Part shown: one piece after another, positions 1 through 5,505 of the stretch
Position numbering within the stretch: position 1 is the stretch's first letter
Layout: every line of letters starts with the position of its first letter
NCBI GenBank assembly: GCA_023430945.1
Contig: JAEYYE010000205.1
Location: 1-5,505, forward strand
DNA: 5,505 nucleotides
From: Bacteroidota bacterium
GTDB taxonomy: Bacteria; Bacteroidota; Bacteroidia; Flavobacteriales_F; PHOS-HE28
Reading direction: 5' to 3'
The notes under the pieces: model-generated
Databases searched by the model: none
Seen by the model: the letters and a program-made list of their open reading frames with translations, nothing else
What the model was told of the DNA's origin: nothing
Program-made: the position numbers and the translations under genes

Positions 1-2451
1 GATCCCGTTGGTGTCCCACGGTTTGCTTTGCTCGATCGGGCCGAGGAACATTTCGTAAAGCCGAAGCGTGTCGGAGCCATATTTCGCAATGATGTCGTCC
101 GGGTTTACAACGTTGAACTTGGACTTGGACATTTTTTCGACTTCGCGCGTACATAGAAATTCACCTGTTCGCTCTTTTACAAATTCAACTTTTTCGCGTG
201 ACATACCACTCCATGAAGACCACCAACTAACGAAGCGCTCAATATCCAATTCATCTTTCGACCCTACCATTTCTACAGGAACATGACGCGGATGATACTG
301 ATTTACAAATAATGAAATCATCTTACTATGGTTAATCTTGACATGCTTCCGATAGACTTCAAGAAGTTCATGCTGAACACCCTCATTCATTAAGTGCTGC
401 ATTTTCTGGCGGCTGACAAAAACGACTACCTCACCAGGCATTCCAATGATTCCATCGTCACGATATGTCCAAGGTGCGTTAGCCATATTAGCAAATGCAC
501 TCACCCCTTGGATCATCCCCTGATTCACCAGCTTCTGCGCAGGTTCATCGAATGGGATCCAGCCGCGATCGAACAGGAACTTCGTCCAGAAACGGAAATA
601 GAGCAGATGTCCAGTGGCGTGCTCCGATCCACCTACATACAGATCCACCTGTTTCCAATAGTCCACTTTCCCTTCCGCTGCGAATCGATCGGCGTTTTTC
701 GGATCCATGTAACGCAGGAAATACCAGCTGCTGCCGGCCCAGCCAGGCATCGTGGTGGTCTCTAGAGGGAAGAATTCAGGCCTCACCCCCTGCCCCTCTC
801 CAGTGGAGAGGGGAGTTGATCCCGATCTGCCATGCGTCGGGGAGTAGATCCAATCCTGCGCACGCGCCAAGGGCGGTTCGCCGGTTTCGGTCGGCTGGTA
901 TTTATCGATCTCGGGCAGCACTAGGGGAAGATGTTCTTCCTTCACTGGATACGGCACGCCATCCTTGTAATAGATCGGGATCGGTTCACCCCAGTAGCGC
1001 TGGCGGCCGAAAGCAGCATCGCGCAACCGGTAGTTGATCCGCCGCTCGCCAGCATTGATCTCCACCAGCTCATCGATCGCCCGGGAGATCGCCTGCGGCA
1101 CTTTCAACCCTGAAAGAAAACCACTGTTCACGATCGTGGCATCCTTCCGCTCGTCGGCTTCCTTCTCAATATCCGCGCCTTCCGTAACCGCGACGATCGG
1201 CAGACCGAAATGCTTCGCGAAATTCCAGTCGCGCTGATCGCCACCGGGCACCGCCATCACCGCGCCCGTGCCGTATCCACTGAGCACATAATCGCCCACC
1301 CACACTGGGATCTTTTCACCGGTGAACGGATGGATGCAATACGCCCCGGTGAACACCCCGCTCACGCGTTTCACATCGGCCTGGCGCTCGCGTTCGCTGC
1401 GGTTCTTCGCGGTGTTCACATAAGCCATCACTTCCTCCTTGCGATCAGGTGTGGTGACCTGGGGCACCAATTCATGCTCGGGCGCAAGCGCTACGAAAGT
1501 GACGCCGAAGAGCGTGTCAGGACGGGTGGTGAAGACTTCGATGACCTCACCTCCCTCGTTTAGAAAGAATCGCACTAACGCTCCCTCGCTTCTTCCGATC
1601 CAATTGCGTTGTGCTTCCTTGATGCTTTCGCTCCAATCGATCCTGTTCAGACCATCGAGCAGGCGCTGCGCGTAAGCGGTGATCCGCAGGCTCCATTGCG
1701 GCATTCGCTTGCGTTCCACGGGATGTCCGCCGCGTTCGCTTACGCCGTCCTTCACTTCGTCGTTGGCAAGCACCGTTCCCAAAGCGGCGCACCAGTTCAC
1801 CCAGGCTTCGCTGAGGTAGGCCAACCGGAAATTCTGGAGGATCTGTTGTTTGCGATGCTCATCGAACGACTTCCATTCCGCCGCAGTGAACGGAGCGATC
1901 TCTTCTTCGATATCGCCGGTAAGGATCGGATCGCTTGCGCCCTCATAACCCTGCAATTCGAAATGTTCGATCAGGGTTTCGATCGGCTCTGCCTTGTCCT
2001 TCCGCGGATCGTACCAGCTTTTGAAAAGTTGGAGAAAGATCCACTGCGTCCATCTATAGAATGATGGATCGCTGGTGCGCACTTCACGGTCCCAATCGAA
2101 GCTGAAACCGATCCGATCGAGCTGTTCGCGGTAGCGCTTGATGTTGATCTCCGTGGTCACTGCCGGATGCTGGCCGGTCTGGATCGCGTATTGTTCCGCA
2201 GGCAGCCCGAACGCGTCATACCCCATGGGATGCAGCACGCAGTGGCCTTGATGGCGCTTGTAACGCGCCACGATGTCGCTGGCGATGTAGCCGAGCGGAT
2301 GCCCCACGTGAAGCCCTGCGCCGCTCGGGTAAGGGAACATGTCGAGCACATAATATTTCGGCTTCGAAGGATCTTCGATCACCTTGTACGTGCCGCGCTC
2401 GCGCCATTCCTTGCGCCACTTCTCCTCGATGGCCTTGTGATCGTAATGCAT
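1..2451 (-). CDS. leuS: Leucyl-tRNA synthetase, class I (3' end outside window)
   Basis: Cytoplasmic enzyme that attaches leucine to tRNA-Leu using ATP. The frame is open for 817 codons from ATG at 2451-2449 to the window edge, with no stop. Visible motifs: HVGH at residues 48-51 (HIGH signature); TTRPDT at 308-313 and GYGTGAVMAVP at 392-402 with D405 and D408, marking the CP1 editing domain; GRQRYWGEPIP; TTTMPGWAGSSWYFLRYMDP; and KMSKS at 773-777. The insert after the HIGH region (about residues 143-205) is typical of Bacteroidetes enzymes. KMSKS lies far later than in E. coli (about residue 620), so the protein is long; roughly 200 residues of anticodon-binding and C-terminal region should lie beyond the edge. 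Two oddities: residues 546-557 are encoded by a palindromic repeat, and residues about 649-772 (leucine-specific domain) are enlarged and encoded by AT-rich, GATC-free DNA. The start fits the family N-terminus and lies about 16 nt below the inferred transcription start. Identity is certain; activity is inferred from intact motifs. Confidence 0.97.
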   Translation of the reverse strand, partial: MHYDHKAIEEKWRKEWRERGTYKVIEDPSKPKYYVLDMFPYPSGAGLHVGHPLGYIASDIVARYKRHQGHCVLHPMGYDAFGLPAEQYAIQTGQHPAVTTEINIKRYREQLDRIGFSFDWDREVRTSDPSFYRWTQWIFLQLFKSWYDPRKDKAEPIETLIEHFELQGYEGASDPILTGDIEEEIAPFTAAEWKSFDEHRKQQILQNFRLAYLSEAWVNWCAALGTVLANDEVKDGVSERGGHPVERKRMPQWSLRITAYAQRLLDGLNRIDWSESIKEAQRNWIGRSEGALVRFFLNEGGEVIEVFTTRPDTLFGVTFVALAPEHELVPQVTTPDRKEEVMAYVNTAKNRSERERQADVKRVSGVFTGAYCIHPFTGEKIPVWVGDYVLSGYGTGAVMAVPGGDQRDWNFAKHFGLPIVAVTEGADIEKEADERKDATIVNSGFLSGLKVPQAISRAIDELVEINAGERRINYRLRDAAFGRQRYWGEPIPIYYKDGVPYPVKEEHLPLVLPEIDKYQPTETGEPPLARAQDWIYSPTHGRSGSTPLSTGEGQGVRPEFFPLETTTMPGWAGSSWYFLRYMDPKNADRFAAEGKVDYWKQVDLYVGGSEHATGHLLYFRFWTKFLFDRGWIPFDEPAQKLVNQGMIQGVSAFANMANAPWTYRDDGIIGMPGEVVVFVSRQKMQHLMNEGVQHELLEVYRKHVKINHSKMISLFVNQYHPRHVPVEMVGSKDELDIERFVSWWSSWSGMSREKVEFVKERTGEFLCTREVEKMSKSKFNVVNPDDIIAKYGSDTLRLYEMFLGPIEQSKPWDTNGI
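38..510. other. AT-rich, GATC-free patch inside leuS (possible recombined segment)
   Basis: GC counted by hand over 141-480 is 143 of 340 (42%), against 62-67% in sample 60-base stretches of the same gene (1201-1260 and 2281-2340). No GATC occurs between the sites at 34-37 and 511-514, although the rest of the window has one about every 47 bases. Codons also change: TTT, GTA, AAA, AAT, ATT, TTA and CAT become common. The reading frame continues without a break, and the patch matches the leucine-specific domain through KMSKS. Acquisition from an AT-richer relative by homologous recombination is the simplest inference. The edges are blurred, so the true borders may lie about 75 and 505. Confidence 0.6.
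781..816. repeat. Palindromic interspersed repeat absorbed in frame into leuS
   Basis: The core is a perfect palindrome with arms CCCCTCTCCA (793-802) and TGGAGAGGGG (804-813) around a single central G. It is flanked on the left by CCTCACCCCC (781-790), which reads GGGGGTGAGG on the leuS strand. This arrangement, a GGAGAGGGG hairpin followed by GGGGTGAGG, resembles short palindromic elements I know from intergenic regions of many bacteria, including Bacteroidetes. Here it lies inside leuS and is translated as residues 546-557 (TPLSTGEGQGVR), a Gly/Ser/Pro/Thr-rich segment, without breaking the frame. It falls in the variable linker between the GRQRYWGEPIP block and TTTMPGWAGSSWY. The palindrome is seen directly. 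Calling it a member of an interspersed family is recognition from memory, and other copies cannot be checked here. Confidence 0.75.
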
Positions 2452-2473
2452 GGGTGCCTGTTGGAACTCCGCA

Positions 2474-2481
2474 CAAATGTA
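2474..2481 (-). promoter_or_regulatory. Bacteroidetes -7 promoter element for leuS
   Basis: The minus strand reads TACATTTG, a full match to the Bacteroidetes consensus TAnnTTTG recognised by the primary sigma factor. Transcription should start about 7 nt downstream, near 2467, giving a leuS leader of about 16 nt. No clear -33 TTG is found at the usual spacing. Assignment rests on the consensus and on its position just upstream of the leuS start. Confidence 0.55.
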
Positions 2482-2506
2482 GCGGGCCGGTGTTGCTGAA
2501 GGCGGC

Positions 2507-2514
2507 TACATTTG
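2507..2514 (+). promoter_or_regulatory. Bacteroidetes -7 promoter element for the ftsX operon
   Basis: The plus strand reads TACATTTG, identical to the element facing leuS and a full match to TAnnTTTG. The expected transcription start is near 2521, about 14 nt before the ATG at 2535. This supports that ATG and argues against the in-frame GTG at 2454, which lies upstream of the promoter. A TTG at 2493-2495 is too close to serve as a normal -33 box, so no proper -33 element is identified. Confidence 0.55.
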
Positions 2515-2534
2515 CCCGCATCGCGATCGATCTG

Positions 2535-3410
2535 ATGGGAATGGACAGACATTACAAGGCGCGCACGCGAACTTCCAGCCTGAGCACCATGATCGGGATC
2601 GCCTTGGTTCTGTTCATGCTCGGCATTTTGGGGTTCCTGGTCCTGAACGCACAGGCGCTGGAGCGCTATTTCCGCGAAAATGTGCGCATGGAGCTTTTCT
2701 TGAAACGCGATCTGAAGGAGGTGGATGTGATGCAATTCCGGAAGGAACTCGATACCGAACAGTTCACGAAGGAGACGCGATATGTGACCGCCGATGAAGC
2801 GGCCGAGCAATTAAAGCAGGATCTTGGTGAGGATTTCCTGGGTGTGCTGGGAAGCAATCCACTGCTTCCTTCAGTGGAACTTCGTCTTGACGCGCCCTAC
2901 GCGCAACCCGATAGCATGAAATGGATCATGGAGCATCTGCAACAGGATCCGCGCGTGCAGGAAGTGGCTTACAACGCCACGGTGGTGGAGAACATCGACG
3001 CGAACATGGGCAAACTCAGTTTGCTTGTGCTCGGATTCACACTTCTGTTGTTGATCATCGCTGTTGCACTGATCAACAATACGATCCGCCTTGCCATTTA
3101 CAGCAAGCGTTTCCTTATCCGCACCATGCATCTTGTCGGCGCGACCAAATGGTTCATCAAAAAACCTTTCCTTGGACAAAGCTTCTGGCATGGCATCGTT
3201 GGTGCTGTCCTCGCGATCGGTCTTCTGGTGGGTGCGCTGCAACTGATCCGCGTTTACATGCCCGATCTGCTGGCCTTCACCGATATGCCCACCCTGGCCG
3301 TTCTCTTCGGTGGGGTGATCCTGCTGGGCCTGCTGATCTCGTTCATCTCCACCTGGTTCGCCGTGGGCCGTTACCTTCGCATGAATTCCGAGGAACTCCA
3401 TTGGAGCTAG
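2535..3410 (+). CDS. ftsX: Cell division protein FtsX (inner-membrane, ABC-type permease fold)
   Basis: Inner-membrane partner of the ATPase FtsE. In characterised bacteria FtsEX links the divisome to activation of peptidoglycan hydrolases. The 291-residue product has the FtsX layout: a short basic cytoplasmic N-terminus (RHYKARTRTSS), TM1 at about 19-37, an extracytoplasmic domain at about 40-157, then TM2 (about 161-181), TM3 (about 219-239) and TM4 (about 255-276). The segment RLAIYSKRFLIRTMHLVGAT between TM2 and TM3 is the conserved FtsX cytoplasmic loop. The frame extends upstream to a GTG at 2454, but ATG 2535 is preferred because it follows the inferred promoter and gives a family-like N-terminus; ATG 2541, two codons in, is also possible. 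ftsE is not adjacent, which is common in Bacteroidetes. It is the first gene of a close-packed operon. Confidence 0.93.
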   Translation: MGMDRHYKARTRTSSLSTMIGIALVLFMLGILGFLVLNAQALERYFRENVRMELFLKRDLKEVDVMQFRKELDTEQFTKETRYVTADEAAEQLKQDLGEDFLGVLGSNPLLPSVELRLDAPYAQPDSMKWIMEHLQQDPRVQEVAYNATVVENIDANMGKLSLLVLGFTLLLLIIAVALINNTIRLAIYSKRFLIRTMHLVGATKWFIKKPFLGQSFWHGIVGAVLAIGLLVGALQLIRVYMPDLLAFTDMPTLAVLFGGVILLGLLISFISTWFAVGRYLRMNSEELHWS

Positions 3411-3418
3411 ATCGATAA

Positions 3419-3685
3419 ATGGCCAGACCAACCTTACCACCGGATCGCGATTTCGATATGGCCTTCACGGCCACGAATTACAAGCTGTTGATCGCCGGGA
3501 TCGGCATCATCATACTTGGCTTCATTTTGATGAGCGGCGGCGGAAGCGGCGATCCCAACGTGTTCAGCGATGAGATCTTCAGTGCGCGCCGTATCACGGT
3601 GGCACCGATCGTGGCCCTGATCGGCTACATCTTCGTGGTGTACGCGATCATGAAACGATCAAAGAGCGAGCAGCCCGGGGAATGA
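3419..3685 (+). CDS. DUF3098 family small membrane protein
   Basis: An 88-residue protein with two predicted membrane segments (about 22-39 and 61-77). Between them is a Gly-rich turn followed by DPNVFSDEIFSARRIT, and the tail is short and basic (MKRSKSEQ). The GGGSGDPNVF...IFSxRRITxAPIV pattern matches the DUF3098 family, which I know mainly from Bacteroidetes; no function has been established to my knowledge. It begins 8 nt after ftsX stops and its TGA overlaps the uppP start (ATGA at 3682-3685), so its translation is probably coupled to uppP. This position suggests a role at the inner membrane in envelope synthesis or division, but that is inference from context only. ATG 3419 is used; an internal Met14 just before the first membrane segment is an alternative start. 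Confidence 0.88.
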   Translation: MARPTLPPDRDFDMAFTATNYKLLIAGIGIIILGFILMSGGGSGDPNVFSDEIFSARRITVAPIVALIGYIFVVYAIMKRSKSEQPGE

Positions 3686-4476
3686 CGATCGTTCAGGCGA
3701 TCGTGCTCGCCATCATCGAAGGCCTTACCGAATTCCTGCCGGTCTCCAGCACCGGCCACATGATCATCGGTTCCACGATCATGGGCATCGCGCAGGATGA
3801 TTTCGTGAAACTCTTCACCGTGGCGATCCAGCTCGGTGCGATCCTTTCCGTGGTGGTGCTGTATTTCAAGCGGTTCTTCCGGGGATTGGACCTTTACTAC
3901 AAATTGATCGTGGCCGTGCTGCCGGCGGTGCTGGCGGGCATCATGCTGAAGGACGTGATAGACACCCTGCTCGAGAACGTGCTCGTGGTCGGCATCATGC
4001 TTTTCGCCGGCGGGATCGTTTTTCTGTACATCGACAAATGGTTCCCCGGGGGAAGCAGAGAAGCGAAGGCCACCGTAACCTACCGCCAGGCGTTCACGAT
4101 CGGGATCTTCCAATGCCTTGCGATCATTCCCGGCGTATCCCGATCGGCGGCCACGATCATCGGTGGCCTGAGCCAGGGCCTTACGCGCACGCACGCGGCG
4201 GAATTCAGCTTCTTCCTTGCCGTGCCCACCATGTTCGGCGCCACGCTGAAGACCTTTTACGATTACTGGAAGGATGGCGGCGAGATCACAGCGCAGCACA
4301 TGCAGGTGTTCGCGATCGGGAACGTGGTGGCTTTCATTGTCGCGATCATCGCGATCCGCACGTTCATCAATTTTCTTTCAAAGCACGGTTTCCGGGCGTT
4401 CGGCTGGTACCGCATCGTGGTGGGCGGTGCGATCATTGCATTGTATCTTCTGCAGGTGCCCATGCAGATGATGTGA
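3682..4476 (+). CDS. uppP: Undecaprenyl-diphosphatase (BacA/UppP family)
   Basis: Integral membrane enzyme that removes one phosphate from undecaprenyl diphosphate, regenerating the lipid carrier for peptidoglycan and other surface polymers; overexpression in other bacteria gives bacitracin resistance. The 264-residue length is normal. Both family signatures are present: the first is EGLTEFLPVSSTGH at residues 13-26, with E13 and E17 matching the paired acidic residues; the second is PGVSRSAAT at 150-158, with R154 as the conserved catalytic arginine. The rest is strongly hydrophobic and consistent with multiple membrane helices, ending in a hydrophobic C-terminus. The start codon overlaps the stop of the DUF3098 gene by 4 nt, and truB begins 4 nt downstream. 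No anomaly seen. Confidence 0.96.
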   Translation: MTIVQAIVLAIIEGLTEFLPVSSTGHMIIGSTIMGIAQDDFVKLFTVAIQLGAILSVVVLYFKRFFRGLDLYYKLIVAVLPAVLAGIMLKDVIDTLLENVLVVGIMLFAGGIVFLYIDKWFPGGSREAKATVTYRQAFTIGIFQCLAIIPGVSRSAATIIGGLSQGLTRTHAAEFSFFLAVPTMFGATLKTFYDYWKDGGEITAQHMQVFAIGNVVAFIVAIIAIRTFINFLSKHGFRAFGWYRIVVGGAIIALYLLQVPMQMM

Positions 4477-4480
4477 TCCA

Positions 4481-5194
4481 ATGGCCGCGATCGACCACCT
4501 CTTCACACCGGATACCGGCGGCATCGTTCTCGTTGACAAGCCACTGGACTGGACCAGCCATGATGTAGTGAAGAAGATCCGCGGTGCCATGCGCAGCGTG
4601 GTACGCCGGAGGAATTTCAAAGTAGGCCACGCCGGCACGCTCGATCCGCTCGCCACCGGACTTTTGATCCTCGCCTACGGCCCGCTCACGAAGCAACTTC
4701 CTTTCATTTCCGCGGAAGCGAAAGTGTACACGGGAACGATCACACTTGGATCGGTAACGCCGAGCTTCGATCTCGAAACGGAACCAGAACCTTCGGGAGA
4801 TTGGAGGCAGATCACAGAGGATCGGATCAGGGAGGTATTCAGCAGTTTCACGGGTGAAGTGATGCAACGGCCGCCGCTTTTCTCGGCCAAGCGGCACGAA
4901 GGTGAGCGCGGCTACTTTCTCGCACGCAGAGAAGCACAAGTGGAAATGCCTGAAGTGAAGATCCAGATCAACGCATTGCGCATCATCACCATTCGTGGGC
5001 CGCAGATCGATTTTGAGGTCGATGTGAGCAAAGGCACTTACATACGTTCCCTGGCGAACGACATAGGGCGTAGCCTGGGTTGCGGTGCGCACCTGAGCGC
5101 TTTGCGCCGCATTTCGATCGGGAAATACCATGTGATGGATGCGCTTCCGCCTTTGGAATGGACCCAACATATTGCTCCGCAAGACGTTATCTGA
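4481..5194 (+). CDS. truB: tRNA pseudouridine(55) synthase TruB
   Basis: Converts uridine 55 in the T-loop of tRNAs to pseudouridine. The 237-residue product has GIVLVDKPLDWTSHDVV at 14-30 and KVGHAGTLDPLATGLL at 47-62, with D55 as the catalytic aspartate. It also has the KVYTGTITLG strand, a PPLFSAKRHEGERGYFLARR block corresponding to the usual PPxxSAxKxxGxRxYxxAR motif, and VSKGTYIRSLANDIG, the third TruB motif. It ends soon after the catalytic domain, so the C-terminal PUA-type extension of some TruBs is reduced or absent, as in other Bacteroidetes members I recall. ATG 4481 lies 4 nt after the uppP stop, making it the last gene of the tightly packed run. Confidence 0.96.
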   Translation: MAAIDHLFTPDTGGIVLVDKPLDWTSHDVVKKIRGAMRSVVRRRNFKVGHAGTLDPLATGLLILAYGPLTKQLPFISAEAKVYTGTITLGSVTPSFDLETEPEPSGDWRQITEDRIREVFSSFTGEVMQRPPLFSAKRHEGERGYFLARREAQVEMPEVKIQINALRIITIRGPQIDFEVDVSKGTYIRSLANDIGRSLGCGAHLSALRRISIGKYHVMDALPPLEWTQHIAPQDVI

Positions 5195-5207
5195 ACCGAT
5201 CGGAGCT

Positions 5208-5235
5208 TTGGATCGAGGTGCGAAGACCTGATCAA
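5208..5235 (+). terminator. Imperfect hairpin after truB, possible transcript end
   Basis: GATCGAGGT (5211-5219) can pair with ACCTGATC (5226-5233), with one bulged G and the loop GCGAAG. The stem can be extended by two TT/AA pairs past another bulged G. It starts 13 nt after the truB stop codon. No T-run follows, so it is not a canonical intrinsic terminator; it could be a 3' processing or stabilising hairpin, or chance. Confidence 0.25.
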
Positions 5236-5317
5236 GATCACTAACGTTCGCCTGCTTATCGCATTATCTTCGGCCCCCCAAACACCCACCGTTGGGCCTG
5301 TAAGCCCTGTTGAGATC

Positions 5318-5505
5318 ATGAAGCTGAATGCGTTCAAGTTCAATCTGCCAAAGGAGCAGATCGCTCTTTATCCTACCAAGGATCGCGATGGAAGCCGCCT
5401 GATGGTGCTCCACCGCAAGGATGGCAAGATCGAACACAAGAAGTTCAAGGACCTGCCGGATTATTTCACCGAGGGCGACACCTTCGTGCTGAACAACACC
5501 AAGGT
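5318..5505 (+). CDS. queA: S-adenosylmethionine:tRNA ribosyltransferase-isomerase QueA (N-terminal part)
   Basis: QueA transfers and isomerises the ribosyl group of S-adenosylmethionine onto 7-aminomethyl-7-deazaguanine at the wobble base of target tRNAs, giving epoxyqueuosine. Only the first 62 codons plus 2 nt are in the window, out of about 350 in a full protein. The N-terminus MKLNAFKFNLPKEQIALYP, followed by the RDGSRLMVLHR strand and the EGDTFVLNNTK block, matches the family from residue 1, so ATG 5318 is the likely start. The 123-nt gap after truB and the hairpin within it make it unclear whether queA shares the upstream transcript. No strong promoter is seen in the gap, so read-through is plausible. 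Confidence 0.93.
   Translation, partial: MKLNAFKFNLPKEQIALYPTKDRDGSRLMVLHRKDGKIEHKKFKDLPDYFTEGDTFVLNNTK

Larger units (their letters stand above)
2474..2514. repeat. Perfect inverted repeat spanning the divergent promoters
   Basis: CAAATGTAGC (2474-2483) and GCTACATTTG (2505-2514) are exact reverse complements, separated by a 21-nt spacer. Each arm contains one of the two -7 elements plus a shared GC beyond the consensus. The symmetry may simply come from two promoters of the same kind, or the arms may also act as an operator for a dimeric regulator. The 2-bp match beyond the consensus and the identical nn bases make the similarity slightly greater than the promoter consensus requires. Confidence 0.7.

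Noticed and set aside
1234..1245. GGD in place of the GHD of E. coli in the LeuRS editing domain (residues 403-405)
   Set aside because: Both aspartates (D405, D408) and T313 are kept, and I recall GD variants in related bacteria, so this alone does not indicate loss of editing.
394..2064. Several plus-strand open frames of 60-180 codons opposite leuS
   Set aside because: They are antisense shadows of a high-GC gene, with no recognisable domains and low-complexity Arg/Ser/Pro/His-rich translations.
2454..2534. N-terminal extension of ftsX from the GTG at 2454
   Set aside because: The extra 27 residues do not resemble an FtsX N-terminus, and the start would lie upstream of the best promoter element; ATG 2535 explains the region better.
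3625..4299. A 224-codon minus-strand open frame opposite uppP, and a 249-codon one opposite truB (4433-5182)
   Set aside because: Both lie fully antisense to well-conserved genes, and their His/Asp/Arg-rich compositions are typical of shadow frames.
5265..5272. TATCTTCG as a -7 promoter element for queA
   Set aside because: It has one mismatch to TAnnTTTG and no -33 TTG at a suitable distance. GAGCTTTG at 5203-5210 has the same weakness. Neither is strong enough to list.
5277..5307. Alternative small hairpins before queA (CCCAA/TTGGG, or GGGC/GCCC) that could act as a leader switch
   Set aside because: The stems are only 4-5 bp and likely chance in a GC-rich gap. No preQ1 riboswitch pattern was recognised.

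Overview
The window looks like the chromosome of a relatively GC-rich (roughly 57-60% by eye) member of the Bacteroidetes/Bacteroidota, most likely Flavobacteriales-like. The protein evidence is the Bacteroidetes-type leucyl-tRNA synthetase, with an extra insert after the HIGH region and a late KMSKS motif, together with a DUF3098-type small membrane protein between ftsX and uppP. The promoter evidence is two TAnnTTTG -7 elements and no obvious Shine-Dalgarno sequences.

Layout. Bases 1-2451, minus strand: leuS, with its 3' end beyond the left edge. Bases 2452-2534: a short divergent control region with two identical, oppositely facing TACATTTG elements that form a perfect 10-bp inverted repeat. 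Bases 2535-5194, plus strand: a tightly packed run ftsX, DUF3098 gene, uppP (bacA), truB, with gaps of 8 nt, a 4-nt ATGA overlap and 4 nt, so almost certainly one operon. Bases 5195-5317: a 123-nt gap with an imperfect hairpin. Bases 5318-5505: the start of queA, running off the right edge. No RNA gene, CRISPR array or transposase is visible. Every stretch longer than 300 bases is coding.

The genes are housekeeping. LeuS charges tRNA-Leu, TruB makes pseudouridine 55 in tRNA, and QueA makes epoxyqueuosine in tRNA. FtsX and UppP serve division-coupled peptidoglycan remodelling and lipid-carrier recycling at the inner membrane. I see no new multi-gene system.

The unusual signals are at the DNA level. 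(1) GATC occurs about 110 times by hand count, about five times expectation, in all reading frames and on both sides of the divergent promoter. (2) One 473-bp stretch (38-510), coding for the leucine-specific domain and KMSKS region of leuS, has no GATC at all and is AT-rich (about 42% GC), which suggests a recombined foreign patch. (3) The domain encoded there is enlarged. (4) A palindromic interspersed repeat has been absorbed in frame into leuS. (5) The symmetric leuS/ftsX promoter may let polymerase occupy only one direction at a time.
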